Shown: positions 62,805-64,000 of the stretch, one piece after another
How the letters are laid out: every line of letters begins with the position of its first letter
Numbering within the stretch: the stretch's first letter is position 1
NCBI GenBank assembly: GCA_030141605.1
Contig: JAQGDQ010000852.1
Span: 23,310 to 87,309, forward strand
Reading direction: 5' to 3'
Source: Tubiluchus corallicola
Taxonomy: Eukaryota > Priapulida > Priapulimorpha > Priapulimorphida > Tubiluchidae
Length of the DNA stretch: 64,000 nt
Translations under genes and position numbers: made by a program
Notes under the pieces: model-generated
The model's database searches: none
What the model saw: only the letters and a program-made list of their open reading frames with translations
What the model was told of the DNA's origin: nothing

Positions 62805-62954
62805 GTGAGCATATGTTTTATTTTACTAATAACTATCCAAAACTGGTAGGTTGACGCCCTAAGCAAAAGTATTTTACCCCACCCTCCTCAATGGTCAACC
62901 TCTTTCCCCACGCCCCAATGTTGAATTTTTGTTGTATAAAATTATACTAATGTA

Positions 62955-63032
<78 letters not shown>

Positions 63033-64000
63033 AATGGCACCTGTATTAGGCTCATACATGTAGTAATTGAATGCAGTTAATTACCTATTAACAGTCTTCA
63101 AAATGCTGACTATTTGGAACATCCATTGTCTTTGAGTTTGATACATTTCGTGGCTGTTCCAGGCATTGCCGTCATCCGTCGTTCTATAGTGTTATTGATT
63201 ATACATGTAACTTATATATATATATATATAATATATATATACATATATACACTTGAACCACCATACTTATATACCTGTATACCCATACCCTATACCTGTC
63301 GACATAATAGCATACATTCTGTTCTGGAATTTGCATAAAGGACATACAATTGAAGGTTTCACAGTTAATTATATCAATGAAATGTTGTATTCGCTACTAA
63401 CAACATAATGTGTATAAAAAAGTAAATTTTGTCGACAGGTGTAGGGTATAGGAATACATGTATATACGTATGGTGGTTCACGTGTGCTCTAATACGGTTT
63501 TTGCCTAGAATACTTATACAAGTATTGTTATTTAAGACACACAGTGAACGAAGAGCTGGATTAACAGATAAATTTATGTTACAATACAGCTTTAGAATTC
63601 GCTTATGGAAGAGTATATCAAGAGGATATTATGCTGATTGAATTTAACATTGAATATATCACTGCTTGACTTTTAAATTGGATTGATGACGTCATTGTTC
63701 TCTATATGACTTACCGGTTTTTTATCTTTAGTTTCCTATATTCCGTCATGAAGACTTCGATCAGCATATTTTAATATACCTCTAAATTAAACATACACCA
63801 TCGTCGTTTCTTCTCCTCTTTTCCTTCTTCCTATCGCTAATCTTACTATTTTTCCATTCCATCATGTCTACTAACCCTAACCATTCTTTCATTCACTCAT
63901 TTGTGCCATCCTAACAAGCCAAGCTTTCAAGGTGTCATACAGCAACTCTTTTATTTGGTTAATTTGATTTCATCAACGTTTTTTTTACCTATACTGTTTC

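Larger units (their letters stand above)
52310..64000 (-). repeat. Right arm of giant inverted duplication, running off the window
   Basis: Inverted copy of 37,771-49,430 with scattered substitutions, microsatellite length changes and whole-element indels. Exons are almost unchanged (one residue differs in exon 5: GNKEIDI left, GNKETDI right). The spacer between the arms is about 2.9 kb. Confidence 0.96.

Overview
The window is nuclear DNA from an invertebrate animal. I cannot name the phylum, although the polycystin biology and repeat mix would suit an early-branching or marine metazoan. It is AT-rich, most of the sequence is intron and repeat, and coding sequence sits in short exons of about 50-230 bp with consensus splice sites. 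No bacterial, viral or organellar gene organisation is seen.

One large gene dominates: a polycystin-1-like (PKD1/REJ-family) receptor on the minus strand. I traced 28 exons from 49,011 down to 416. Every splice junction keeps the reading frame, giving about 1,490 codons. The order is REJ domain (49.0-39.0 kb and probably 37.2 kb), GAIN-type stalk (34-21.6 kb), a 30-cysteine module (19.1-20.0 kb), a complete extra PLAT domain (16.3-12.6 kb), the CxxW/GPS cleavage motif and first transmembrane helix (9.4-7.6 kb), the normal cytoplasmic PLAT domain (6.4-2.7 kb), the DNHLW...FTRVQ linker (2.1-2.2 kb) and the second transmembrane segment (0.4-0.55 kb). The gene runs off the left edge. Its 5' end (signal peptide, N-terminal ectodomain) was not found. 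The extracellular PLAT is bounded by phase-1 introns on both sides, so including or skipping it keeps the frame.

The right half is a giant inverted duplication. From about 37.77 to 49.43 kb the sequence reappears reversed from about 52.31 kb to the window end, so eight REJ exons exist a second time on the plus strand (52,869-62,804). The arms are near-identical in exons but differ by whole-element insertions: a piggyBac-type MITE and an LTR-like element only on the left, a solo LTR and a ~165 bp insert only on the right. The ~2.9 kb spacer holds a LINE fragment interrupted by an LTR-like element, plus a long tetranucleotide array.

Introns carry several hAT-type MITEs with 8-bp target duplications, piggyBac-type MITEs with TTAA duplications, Tc1/mariner remnants including a foldback pair, non-LTR retrotransposon 3' ends, a tRNA-derived SINE, solo-LTR-like repeats, an 18S rRNA fragment, telomere-like arrays framed by short inverted repeats, and large satellites (89 bp with a three-unit higher-order pattern, 33 bp x ~80, 21/42 bp, 66 bp). 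Many long open frames in these satellites are artefacts of periods divisible by three.
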